Source: a bacterium
Lineage (GTDB): Bacteria > UBA9089 > UBA9088 > JAGUXG01
Assembly (NCBI GenBank): GCA_020061965.1
Contig: JAGUXG010000181.1
Span: forward strand, 1 to 6,477
Direction: 5' to 3'
DNA length: 6,477 bases
Shown: piece after piece, positions 1 to 5,547 of the stretch
How positions within the stretch are numbered: the stretch's first letter is position 1
Layout of the letters: every line of letters begins with the position of its first letter
Program-made: the position numbers and the translations under genes
Notes under the pieces: model-generated
The model's database searches: none
Told to the model about the DNA's origin: nothing
What the model saw: only the letters and a program-made list of their open reading frames with translations

Positions 1-58
1 ATTCTTTATTGCCATACCTTCTTGGCCGCCAAAAGAGATGAAGTTTTGCCAGATCCAT
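1..58 (-). CDS. 5' end of a gene that runs off the left edge, product unknown
   Basis: An ATG at 58-56 is preceded by GGAAG (68-64) with a 5-nt gap. It opens a frame with no stop to the window edge: 19 codons, beginning MDLAKLHLFWRPRRYG. A consensus-like promoter and a perfect palindrome sit at the right distance upstream (104-132 and 69-97), which is the main reason to believe it is a real start. Nineteen residues are too few to assign a family and I do not recognise them. An operator at the start site would suit a self-regulated gene such as a repressor or antitoxin, but that is inference from the layout. The gene is convergent with nothing visible and lies just downstream of the truncated ATPase, so it could be transcribed on its own. 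Confidence 0.4.
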   Translation of the reverse strand, partial: MDLAKLHLFWRPRRYGNKE

Positions 59-68
59 AATTACTTCC

Positions 69-97
69 TTATAGACGGAATAATATCTTGTCTATAA
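69..97 (-). promoter_or_regulatory. Palindromic operator candidate TTATAGAC-N13-GTCTATAA
   Basis: Two perfect 8-bp inverted half-sites, 69-76 and 90-97, are separated by 13 bp, so their centres are 21 bp apart, about two helical turns. The inner ATAATAT core is also nearly symmetric. On the minus strand the palindrome lies between the predicted transcription start (about 97) and the GGAAG ribosome-binding site (68-64) of the gene starting at 58. A dimeric helix-turn-helix repressor bound here would block initiation. The regulator is unknown. Confidence 0.55.
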
Positions 98-103
98 AGA
101 GGT

Positions 104-132
104 ATAATATTACATTATCTCAATAAAGTCAA
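104..132 (-). promoter_or_regulatory. Sigma70-type promoter for the gene starting at 58
   Basis: On the minus strand a -35 box TTGACT (132-127) and a -10 box TATTAT (109-104) are separated by exactly 17 nt. The expected start is near 97, giving a leader of about 40 nt with a Shine-Dalgarno site and the palindrome 69-97. The DNA is AT-rich, so chance matches occur, but the box quality, spacing and position relative to the ATG agree. Confidence 0.5.
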
Positions 133-167
133 GCATTTTTGCATTGTTTTTATATTGTTTAAATTGC

Positions 168-175
168 TTATAGAC
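168..175. promoter_or_regulatory. Third TTATAGAC half-site
   Basis: An exact third copy of the TTATAGAC half-site lies upstream of the promoter at 104-132, in the same orientation as the copy at 69-76 and 99 bp from it. I saw no further copies by eye elsewhere in the window. It could be an auxiliary operator allowing looping, or chance; there is no partner half-site beside it. Confidence 0.3.
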
Positions 176-213
176 GTAATTTTGAAATGTCAAATTCTAT
201 TACTCTTTATTTA

Positions 214-1122
214 TCAAAGACTTAGGTTAAACGGACCCCTTTCAAGTGGTAAATATGGGATGTAATCTATCAAGGTAGCTTTACTAACTTTAAATCCAAT
301 GGTTTTAAGGAGATTTTCTGTCTTGCTAAAACTTATCAAGCAAGCAGTATTTGAGGTTATCAATTTTAAGAAGCTATCAAGCAATTTTATGTTTCTAACA
401 GAATATCTCTCAACGACATCACGATAAAATATTGCTCGATAGTATTCCTGCAAGACCATATTTTTATTCTCTCCTTCCTCAAAGAGTATCTGAGGAAATC
501 CTCCATAGGTAAGATATTCATTAAGAAGTTTCATTAAAATGGGCTTTTCTCTACTGTAGGCAATAGTCGCGGGGTCAAACTTAAAATCCCGGGCAACAAG
601 AAATTCCTTAAAACTAAATGGATATAGATTAAAGGTAATTGTTCTACCTCGTAATGCGGTTGCAATCTCATAACTTGCTAACCTTGATGTTGAACCTGTA
701 ATTATTATTGTTATATTCTTTTCTGTATCATAAACCCTTCTTACCCATTTTTCCCAGTAGGGAATATTTTGTACCTCATCAAGTAACAGATAAATCTTAT
801 AATCAGGGTTATGTGAAAAGAGCTCAAAATAGACGGGAAGCAAATTTTGCAACTCATCTCCAACTAAAGGATAAAGTGCTTCATCTTCAAAGTTGATATA
901 GATAATATTTTCTCTTGGAACTTGTAAGTTTTGCATAATCTGGTATAATAGGCAGGTCTTACCGCACCGCCTAACACCGACAATACTTAATATCAACTTT
1001 GACTTAAGCAAAGAGTAATTAAACTCTCTTTGGACAAGATTCGGGGGTTTAAATTCAAACCATCGGGTCAATAGTATTTTAAGTTTTTCTTTTGTTTGCA
1101 TATCGTTTTTCATATTAAACAA
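214..1122 (-). CDS. AAA_14/DUF4143-family ATPase, truncated at the C-terminus
   Basis: This is a P-loop ATPase of the AAA_14 plus DUF4143 type, a widespread family of cytoplasmic ATPases of poorly known role, often found in accessory DNA. Visible motifs (numbering from the TTG at 1122) are Walker A GVRRCGKT at 49-56, Walker B IYLLLDE at 110-116, the sensor-like ITGSTSRL at 141-148, the LRGR...YPFSFKEFL signature at 158-175 and the family's YGGFP at 206-210. Family members are usually around 400 aa. Here the protein reaches the helix before the DUF4143 domain (KVSKATLIDYI, 278-288) and then ends after an unrelated-looking tail at 302, so about 90-100 residues are missing. I found no remnant of the missing part in 1-213, so a deletion or recombination end is likelier than a simple frameshift. 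The TTG start overlaps the -10 box. The ATG at 1113 or 1101 is the better start. The protein may be inactive. Confidence 0.8.
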   Translation of the reverse strand: MFNMKNDMQTKEKLKILLTRWFEFKPPNLVQREFNYSLLKSKLILSIVGVRRCGKTCLLYQIMQNLQVPRENIIYINFEDEALYPLVGDELQNLLPVYFELFSHNPDYKIYLLLDEVQNIPYWEKWVRRVYDTEKNITIIITGSTSRLASYEIATALRGRTITFNLYPFSFKEFLVARDFKFDPATIAYSREKPILMKLLNEYLTYGGFPQILFEEGENKNMVLQEYYRAIFYRDVVERYSVRNIKLLDSFLKLITSNTACLISFSKTENLLKTIGFKVSKATLIDYIPYLPLERGPFNLSL

Positions 1123-1150
1123 TTTTACTAAAATTTTGTTTTCTTGTCAA
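1122..1150 (-). promoter_or_regulatory. Strong sigma70-type promoter of the truncated ATPase
   Basis: On the minus strand TTGACA (1150-1145) and TAAAAT (1127-1122) are separated by 17 nt: a perfect -35, a near-consensus -10 and ideal spacing. The expected start is about 1115, only a base or two before the ATG at 1113. That implies a leaderless or nearly leaderless mRNA and rules against the TTG at 1122, whose first base is the last base of the -10 box. No Shine-Dalgarno site precedes either nearby ATG, consistent with this reading. Confidence 0.6.
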
Positions 1151-1162
1151 GAGAATTCTTTA

Positions 1163-1372
1163 TCATTTAGCCCCAGATGCCCTGGCTAAGACCGCCTCTG
1201 CATCTGCTTCATAGAGTTTATAACCGCACCTCCGGCATATCCGTAAGGCCTGGTTTATGACCTCTTTTGCCTCCTGATATTCTCCCTGTTCTATCCTTAT
1301 CTTAGCAAGCTCAATTAGGGATTCTACCTCTATATCCTAGCGTCCTTCAACTGCTTTATCAACTCGTCCACC
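1163..1372 (-). pseudogene. 3' remnant of a TPR-repeat protein gene
   Basis: From 1336 to the TGA at 1165-1163 the minus strand encodes 58 codons of clear tetratricopeptide-repeat character: DIEVESLIELAKIRIEQGEY, then QEAKEVINQALRICRRCGYK, then a short helix ending ARASGAK. This alternation of amphipathic helices with the A-L-x-I-x-x-x-C-G-Y pattern is typical of long TPR proteins. There is no start codon with a ribosome-binding site. The frame is closed upstream by TAG at 1339-1337, where the sister fragment at 4657-4830 has CAG (Gln). Beyond it, coding potential continues weakly to the TAG that ends the 775-aa gene, with which it is in frame. It is best read as the tail of a decayed TPR gene. 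It may be the other part of the gene whose piece lies beyond the operon. Confidence 0.6.
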
Positions 1373-3700
1373 CTATCTGCCTAAACCTAATATAAACCTA
1401 ATATAAATATAAATGTAAGTATAAAAAGGTATAAGTATAAGCATAAGTATCAATATAACTATAATAGTATAAAATAAGCCTTTTTTATGGTCAGCTTTAA
1501 TATTAGTACTAGTTATAAATAAAACTTTTTTATGGTTAGCATCTTCGCCTTCTTGTAAGGCAGGAACATCTGGCCTCACATCTAAAGGGTTGCCTGCTTT
1601 ATCTTGTGCTTTAAAAACACCTAAATTAACTATGCACTTATACCTATTATCATTCTTTGATATCTTTTCTGTAAAGCCAACAAAAGTAGTCTCGTTCGCC
1701 CAATACGCATTCTTATTGGCTATAAGCGTATCTCTTCCTTCACAATAGAGTCTTACTAAAGGATTTTGTGTAGTATTCATAGGCTCCGAGAAGATACAAG
1801 TCACAGTTATAGTTTCAGTACCTATGGGTTGCTTGCGACGATACAATACATTTAAGCGAACACCTTTTTTTGTCTTTTCCCATCGTGCCTGATAAGTCAA
1901 CCCGCTTTCTGATGCCCACATTGCCACCTCCTCCAAAATAGGTGAAGGATAAATATAGAAGATAATATTAGGCCCTTTTGAAATGGCAATATCAACAGGG
2001 CTTCCTTTTTTGACCTTATTTCCTGAGATTGGTCTTTGCCTTAAAACCTCACCCTTTGGTCTTTCACTTATATGCTCAACAACCATTCCAAGAACAAGGC
2101 CTGCCTCATTTATCTTTGCAATTGCCTCTACTTTAGAAAGCCCAATAAGGTCTGGAACAATAATAGAGGGAATAAAAGAGGCTACAACAAGGGAAACAGA
2201 TGTATTGGCAAGAACCTTGCTTCCTCCTTGTGGGTATTGGGAAAGGACAGTATCAGGAGGCTCAGTGCTTTCTTCAGCTCTTATTTCACCTATTTTTAAA
2301 CCAGCCCTTGTAATATCAACCTTTGCGTTTGTAAGGCTTTTTCCAACAACATCAGGGACTATTTTCATTTCTAGTTTTTTTATAGTAATATCGCCCTCTA
2401 ATGAAACACTTGCCTCTTCATTCTCATTGAGAGGCTTTTCTCCCTCTTTGTCTGAATAGATATAGCCAGACCCTTTTTCAAATACAGCCCTTGTCTTTCC
2501 TTCCCAATCAACAAGGAGCCATACGGTTGTTCCGCGCAGCCCCAGAGCAGCGGTTGGTGTATAAAACTTTACCTCTGAATCCTTAGTCTTTAACCTCTCA
2601 ACTCGTGCTTTTATCCCTCCCATCCATACCATAAAGGAGGATTTTCTTGTAAGCCCTTTTTCAAAAAGCTCCTTAATATCCATAATGGAATTCTCAGAAA
2701 TATTGATGGTTGAGCCATCAGAAAGCTTAATCTCTGCCTTTGATTGTAGCCTTGTCCTTATCCTATCCCCCTCCTTTAGCTTTTGATTAAGCCTTGCCTT
2801 TTCCCAATCCTTCATACCTTTAAGAAAGACATCAACATCCCCCTCTAGATAGGAGATTGTAACCTCTCCCTTATTCTCCTCTGCCCCTGTCCATAAATAT
2901 GGAAGGAAGAACCTTACAGGAAAGATCTTATCAGGTTTCTCATTCTTTTTCCAGTCAATTGCCTTCCAAGGAATCTCATACTTTCCTCGTTCTGTGAAGG
3001 TTTTTGTTACAAACCTTTTGTTTTCATATAGACCATAGGCATAGGTTGGGCCTTCTATGTCATCGTTTCCTTTTATTGTCAAAGTTACAGCAGAATTGTA
3101 ATATTTTTCATTCTCTACCCCCAAGAATCTTATCTTAGGAGGGGTAGTGTCGTTTTTGAAACGGCAGGGAGACCACCCTTCATTTATACAACTTCTCACA
3201 GTAAAGGTATCTCTCCTCACTCGTTGTTTTACATAACTTGCATGAATAACCCCTGCTTTCCATCTATTGGTATCTGTTCCCTCCTTTTCTACCCACTTTT
3301 CAAATATTAAGACATAGCTTGAACCCAGCAGTAAATCACCAGGTTGTAAATTCTCCCAAGTTATTGAATCTGTATATAAATCTATATCTTTTACAAAATA
3401 GTGTCTTCTTAAACCTGCACAAAGGGAAACAAGACCTGAACAATCCATTCCTTCAGGGAAACCATAATCCATAATGCCTCCCCCTCCATATTCAGTTTCT
3501 TTATTAGGAGGATCTCCCCATTCATAAGATCTGCCCAAATATCCAGTAGCATTGCTACCTATTACATTATCTGAGTTTACAGCTCCTTTAATTAAAGAAG
3601 GAAAGAGAAGTAATCCCCCCAGAAATAGAAGAAAAAGATGTTTCAAAAATTTAGTCAATCTTTCTTTTGCCATTTTATCACCCTTAACTTTTCGTACCAT
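1373..3700 (-). CDS. Exported NlpC/P60-like, FecR and double-PASTA mosaic protein with C-terminal anchor
   Basis: This 775-aa envelope protein has no single known name. Order of parts: signal peptide (hydrophobic LFLLFLGGLLLFPSL, about 22-36); NlpC/P60-like papain-fold domain (about 50-170) with the nucleophile motif DCSGLV (Cys87), LQPGDLLLGSSYVLIF (118-133) and VIHAS (His153); Ig-like segment (about 188-252); FecR domain (about 278-440, including LSDGSTINISENS and TPTAALGLRGTTV); PASTA 1 (448-508) and PASTA 2 (515-577), each starting VPD; a second Ig-like segment (about 625-710); and a hydrophobic helix at 744-768. NlpC/P60 enzymes cut peptidoglycan peptides and PASTA repeats often bind peptidoglycan, so a cell-wall role is likely. 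The position where the family has catalytic His holds Tyr129, so it may bind without cutting. The start at 3700 has GAAGG 5 nt upstream. The ATG at 3673 (AAGGG, 7-nt gap) is a credible alternative with a tidier signal peptide. It overlaps the upstream gene, implying translational coupling. Confidence 0.8.
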   Translation of the reverse strand: MVRKVKGDKMAKERLTKFLKHLFLLFLGGLLLFPSLIKGAVNSDNVIGSNATGYLGRSYEWGDPPNKETEYGGGGIMDYGFPEGMDCSGLVSLCAGLRRHYFVKDIDLYTDSITWENLQPGDLLLGSSYVLIFEKWVEKEGTDTNRWKAGVIHASYVKQRVRRDTFTVRSCINEGWSPCRFKNDTTPPKIRFLGVENEKYYNSAVTLTIKGNDDIEGPTYAYGLYENKRFVTKTFTERGKYEIPWKAIDWKKNEKPDKIFPVRFFLPYLWTGAEENKGEVTISYLEGDVDVFLKGMKDWEKARLNQKLKEGDRIRTRLQSKAEIKLSDGSTINISENSIMDIKELFEKGLTRKSSFMVWMGGIKARVERLKTKDSEVKFYTPTAALGLRGTTVWLLVDWEGKTRAVFEKGSGYIYSDKEGEKPLNENEEASVSLEGDITIKKLEMKIVPDVVGKSLTNAKVDITRAGLKIGEIRAEESTEPPDTVLSQYPQGGSKVLANTSVSLVVASFIPSIIVPDLIGLSKVEAIAKINEAGLVLGMVVEHISERPKGEVLRQRPISGNKVKKGSPVDIAISKGPNIIFYIYPSPILEEVAMWASESGLTYQARWEKTKKGVRLNVLYRRKQPIGTETITVTCIFSEPMNTTQNPLVRLYCEGRDTLIANKNAYWANETTFVGFTEKISKNDNRYKCIVNLGVFKAQDKAGNPLDVRPDVPALQEGEDANHKKVLFITSTNIKADHKKGLFYTIIVILILMLILIPFYTYIYIYIRFILGLGR
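1381..1480. repeat. Low-complexity ATATAA/AGTATAA microrepeat
   Basis: This is a run of imperfect short repeats. CCTAATATAAA occurs twice in tandem (1386-1407 region), followed by several ATATAA, AGTATAA and AAGTAT units. On the minus strand it encodes the Ile/Tyr/Leu-rich tail (IYIYI) of the 775-aa protein. Repeat slippage may have created or lengthened this membrane segment. Confidence 0.55.
1480..1540. repeat. In-frame direct duplication near the 3' end of the 775-aa gene
   Basis: CTTTTTTATGGTCAGC (1480-1495) and CTTTTTTATGGTTAGC (1525-1540) match at 15 of 16 positions and are 45 nt (15 codons) apart. At protein level they give ANHKKVLFIT and ADHKKGLFYT just before the C-terminal membrane helix. 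This indicates a short tandem duplication that kept the frame. Confidence 0.6.
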
Positions 3701-4638
3701 TCATACCTTCCTTTGATAACATAAAGGGTTATCTTCCCATCCTTTCTTGGATATCCCCCTTTTCCATACATCTCTTTCATAAGCTTTTCTGTGCCCTCTT
3801 TTTCTATTTTCTTTATAAATTCTTCCCTTCTTTTCAAAAACCTTTCTATACCTTCTGTATTTTTTATTCTTTTATCAGAAGGGTCCAATTTATAGACTTT
3901 CTCCTTTTTCTCCTTCTCTTTTCTTCCAATAAGAACTATCTCATAGACTATCCCATCATCTTTTATAACTTTACCTGGCGATACTTGTTTGTAACCTTTT
4001 TCTTCAAAACAGGAGCTATTTGTGCCAATAAACCTTCCTGTTTTTGAGAATTCTAATCCTTTTATACATATTTTATCCTGCTCAACATGAATCTTTATTG
4101 ATTTTTCTCCTAGATCACATCCCTCTGCTATTTCAAATCGGCCAAGGTGGCCCTTTTTTGGTTTAATTCTTTCCAAATTTACTTCATCTAAATACCCTCC
4201 TTTTCTGTCAAATTTCAAAACTCGAAACTTAGCAGGGTCTAATATATACAGATTTTCTTTTTCATCAATAGTGATAGAGCGAGGCATTACAGGGGGATAA
4301 GGCTCAACATTTTGATGCCAGAAGTAAAAAGATACTGTTCCTGTTCTAAACCCTCCGTAAATCTCTGTTGCACACGAAATCCATCCCCTCCATGGATCCC
4401 CTTCAATGGGTACAAATTTTTCTTTCAGCTTCTGCCACTTAGCCTCAATTATCACCTCCGGCACATATTTATTTAACTTACTCTTTTTTTGAGCCTCTGG
4501 TGTCCGGGTTTGTATGGTTTCTACTACCCCTGCTGTTAACTTTTCACTCACATCAAGCCTCTTAGCCGTAACCCAAGCTGTGCTTGCAATTATACCGATT
4601 GCTAACATTAAGCTTTTAATTACTTTCTTTCTAAACAT
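3655..4638 (-). CDS. Exported protein with one NHL/beta-propeller-like blade, function unknown
   Basis: The protein has 327 aa. The N-terminus MFRKKVIKSLMLAIGIIAST is a typical signal peptide with a likely cleavage near AWVTA-K (about 25), so it is probably exported; no lipobox Cys is seen. Residues 116-150 (PVMPRSITIDEKENLYILD followed by RVLKFDRKGGYL) match one NHL or six-bladed-propeller blade: a proline-containing strand, a D-x-x-x-N-L-Y-I-L-D turn and R-V-L-K-F-D-x-x-G. The other blades are not obvious, so the fold is uncertain. Four Cys (89, 174, 191, 210) could form disulphides outside the cytoplasm. A charged Lys/Glu-rich helix lies at about 262-292. AAAGGGGG lies 9 nt before the ATG. 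Its 3' end overlaps the next gene by 46 nt (19 nt if that gene starts at 3673), so the two are co-translated and likely act together at the cell surface. Confidence 0.75.
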   Translation of the reverse strand: MFRKKVIKSLMLAIGIIASTAWVTAKRLDVSEKLTAGVVETIQTRTPEAQKKSKLNKYVPEVIIEAKWQKLKEKFVPIEGDPWRGWISCATEIYGGFRTGTVSFYFWHQNVEPYPPVMPRSITIDEKENLYILDPAKFRVLKFDRKGGYLDEVNLERIKPKKGHLGRFEIAEGCDLGEKSIKIHVEQDKICIKGLEFSKTGRFIGTNSSCFEEKGYKQVSPGKVIKDDGIVYEIVLIGRKEKEKKEKVYKLDPSDKRIKNTEGIERFLKRREEFIKKIEKEGTEKLMKEMYGKGGYPRKDGKITLYVIKGRYEWYEKLRVIKWQKKD

Positions 4639-4656
4639 TTCTCTATACCCCCTTTC

Positions 4657-4830
4657 TTAAAATTCCATTTTTCCCAAATTCTCATTCATTTTTATATCTG
4701 TATTCTGTGTTCTGTATTCTGTTTTTATCCTGGCAAGCTCAATCAAGGCTTCTAACTCTATATCCTGCCATCCTGTCTTTCTTACACCCTCAATGGCAGC
4801 AGGTGACAACCTTTTTGTGTCCACCACCAT
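4657..4830 (-). pseudogene. Internal TPR-gene fragment upstream of the secreted-protein operon
   Basis: The minus strand reads AAIEGVRKTGWQDIELEALI then ELARIKTE, a typical TPR helix pair. It then runs into a repeat-derived tail (YRTQNTDIK) and a TAA at 4659-4657. The first ATG in frame is at 4830 with no Shine-Dalgarno site, and the residues before the TPR come from the wrong frame of the neighbouring DHHA1 fragment. So this is a piece of a larger gene, not a small one. It shares about 45 of 57 nt (4717-4773) with the TPR remnant on the other side of the operon (1289-1345). Confidence 0.55.
4697..4724. repeat. Heptanucleotide tandem repeat TCTGTRT x4
   Basis: Four head-to-tail heptamers read TCTGTAT, TCTGTGT, TCTGTAT, TCTGTTT, equivalently a 14-bp unit twice with one mismatch. 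The repeat sits exactly where TPR similarity ends, about 60 bp before the start of the 327-aa gene. It is likely a slippage repeat or a recombination scar. Confidence 0.7.
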
Positions 4831-4963
4831 GCTTAAGCATCAACGAAGCGATGTCAGTCTTTGATGTTCGGCTTATAATGCTATGTCCACAGGTCATAAC
4901 AATATTCTGTTTGCGAAAACCCCAAATAACCTGAATTGAGATATTCTGTTTCCCTATTCTACC
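4793..4963 (-). pseudogene. C-terminal remnant of a DHH/DHHA1-family phosphoesterase
   Basis: This minus-strand frame opens after a TGA at 4966-4964 and closes at the TGA at 4792-4790. It encodes VIWGFRKQNIVMTCGHSI, then SRTSKTDIASLMLKHGGGHK, then KVVTCCH. The pattern (GHSI, R-T-S-K, L-M-x-K-x-G-G-G-G-H-K, G-T-C) is that of the DHHA1 substrate-binding domain of exopolyphosphatase/NrnA-like DHH enzymes, which act on nucleotides or polyphosphate. The catalytic DHH domain is absent, the usual four-Gly run before His is reduced to three, and there is no start site. It begins 9 nt past the end of the metallopeptidase gene and fuses at about 4800 with the TPR fragment. I judge it debris from an old recombination. 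Confidence 0.55.
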
Positions 4964-5478
4964 TCATCACTATCTAAATTGGAAGCCATTAAATAACCCC
5001 TTGCCCTTTCAGTAAGCCTATATTGATTGACAAGCCTCCAGAATGGTTTTGAATGGTTAGGATGGACAAGGTGCGTCAATTCGTGCAAGACAACATAATC
5101 CCTTACCCAATCAGGCATTTTTGCCAATCTGTCTGATATCCTTATCTGACGAGATCTTATAGAGCAGCTTCCAAAAACTCTTTTTTGATTACTGACATAC
5201 TCTATAGAGCTAAATCTTGCCTTTCCATTAAGATACTCCCTATTTAGCTTTTCTCCCAGCTTTTCAAGGTTTGTGCTATCATTTAATTCCTTCTTTTTCT
5301 TATGTTCTTCTGCCCACCTTTTCATCTTATCAACCCATTTCTTCTCTTCCTCGCCTGAAATGCCTGCTGGCAGATACACAAGAAGCTCGCCAGAGACAAT
5401 TTTTGCACCTATTGTCCTCTTTCTTTTATCGCTCCTGATTATCTTTACAGATAAGGGATATTCTTTGTTTTCCATCAT
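4954..5478 (-). CDS. Short YgjP/SprT-like zinc metallopeptidase
   Basis: This 174-aa predicted cytoplasmic protein shows the zincin motif HELTH (132-136). The third zinc ligand is probably His142 in NHSKPFW, as in the YgjP-like (DUF45) family, where HExxH is followed by x5-H-x3-FW. The family motif usually read as RWGSCS appears as RVFGSCS (100-106), with Phe for Trp. The N-terminal half has the strand-rich VKIIRSDKRKRTIGAKI and LLVYLPAG segments, then a charged helical hairpin (42-70). YgjP proteins are commonly about 230 aa, but shorter forms near this length exist, so I see no truncation. The start is supported by AGAAG 6 nt before the first of two adjacent ATGs; the second is equally usable. 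It follows the RNA ligase by 69 nt on the same strand and could share its transcript. The substrate is unknown. Confidence 0.82.
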   Translation of the reverse strand: MMENKEYPLSVKIIRSDKRKRTIGAKIVSGELLVYLPAGISGEEEKKWVDKMKRWAEEHKKKKELNDSTNLEKLGEKLNREYLNGKARFSSIEYVSNQKRVFGSCSIRSRQIRISDRLAKMPDWVRDYVVLHELTHLVHPNHSKPFWRLVNQYRLTERARGYLMASNLDSDEVE

Positions 5479-5547
5479 ATTTATCTTCTTAATTTACCTT
5501 GCAAAATAAGAAGAGGGCGCAGAAAATTTTAGGATAGATTCTGATCT

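Noticed and set aside
1337..1375. TAG recoding joining the 775-aa protein to the TPR remnant
   Set aside because: Two in-frame TAGs (1375-1373 and 1339-1337) separate them and the frame does continue, but TAG also properly ends the metallopeptidase gene at 4956-4954. Decay of a TPR gene (CAG to TAG) explains it more simply.
1381..1480. CRISPR-like or origin iteron array
   Set aside because: Units are 6-11 bp, irregular, without spacers, and lie inside a coding region.
708..2459. Plus-strand open frames at 708-896, 1983-2459 and 2072-2299
   Set aside because: They lie inside well-supported minus-strand genes, have low-complexity or unrecognisable translations, and show no ribosome-binding site or domain; they are shadows.
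4707..5509. Plus-strand open frames at 4707-4934 and 5273-5509
   Set aside because: The first is antisense to the TPR/DHHA1 remnants and the second to the metallopeptidase; their hydrophobic look comes from antisense of Lys/Glu codons.
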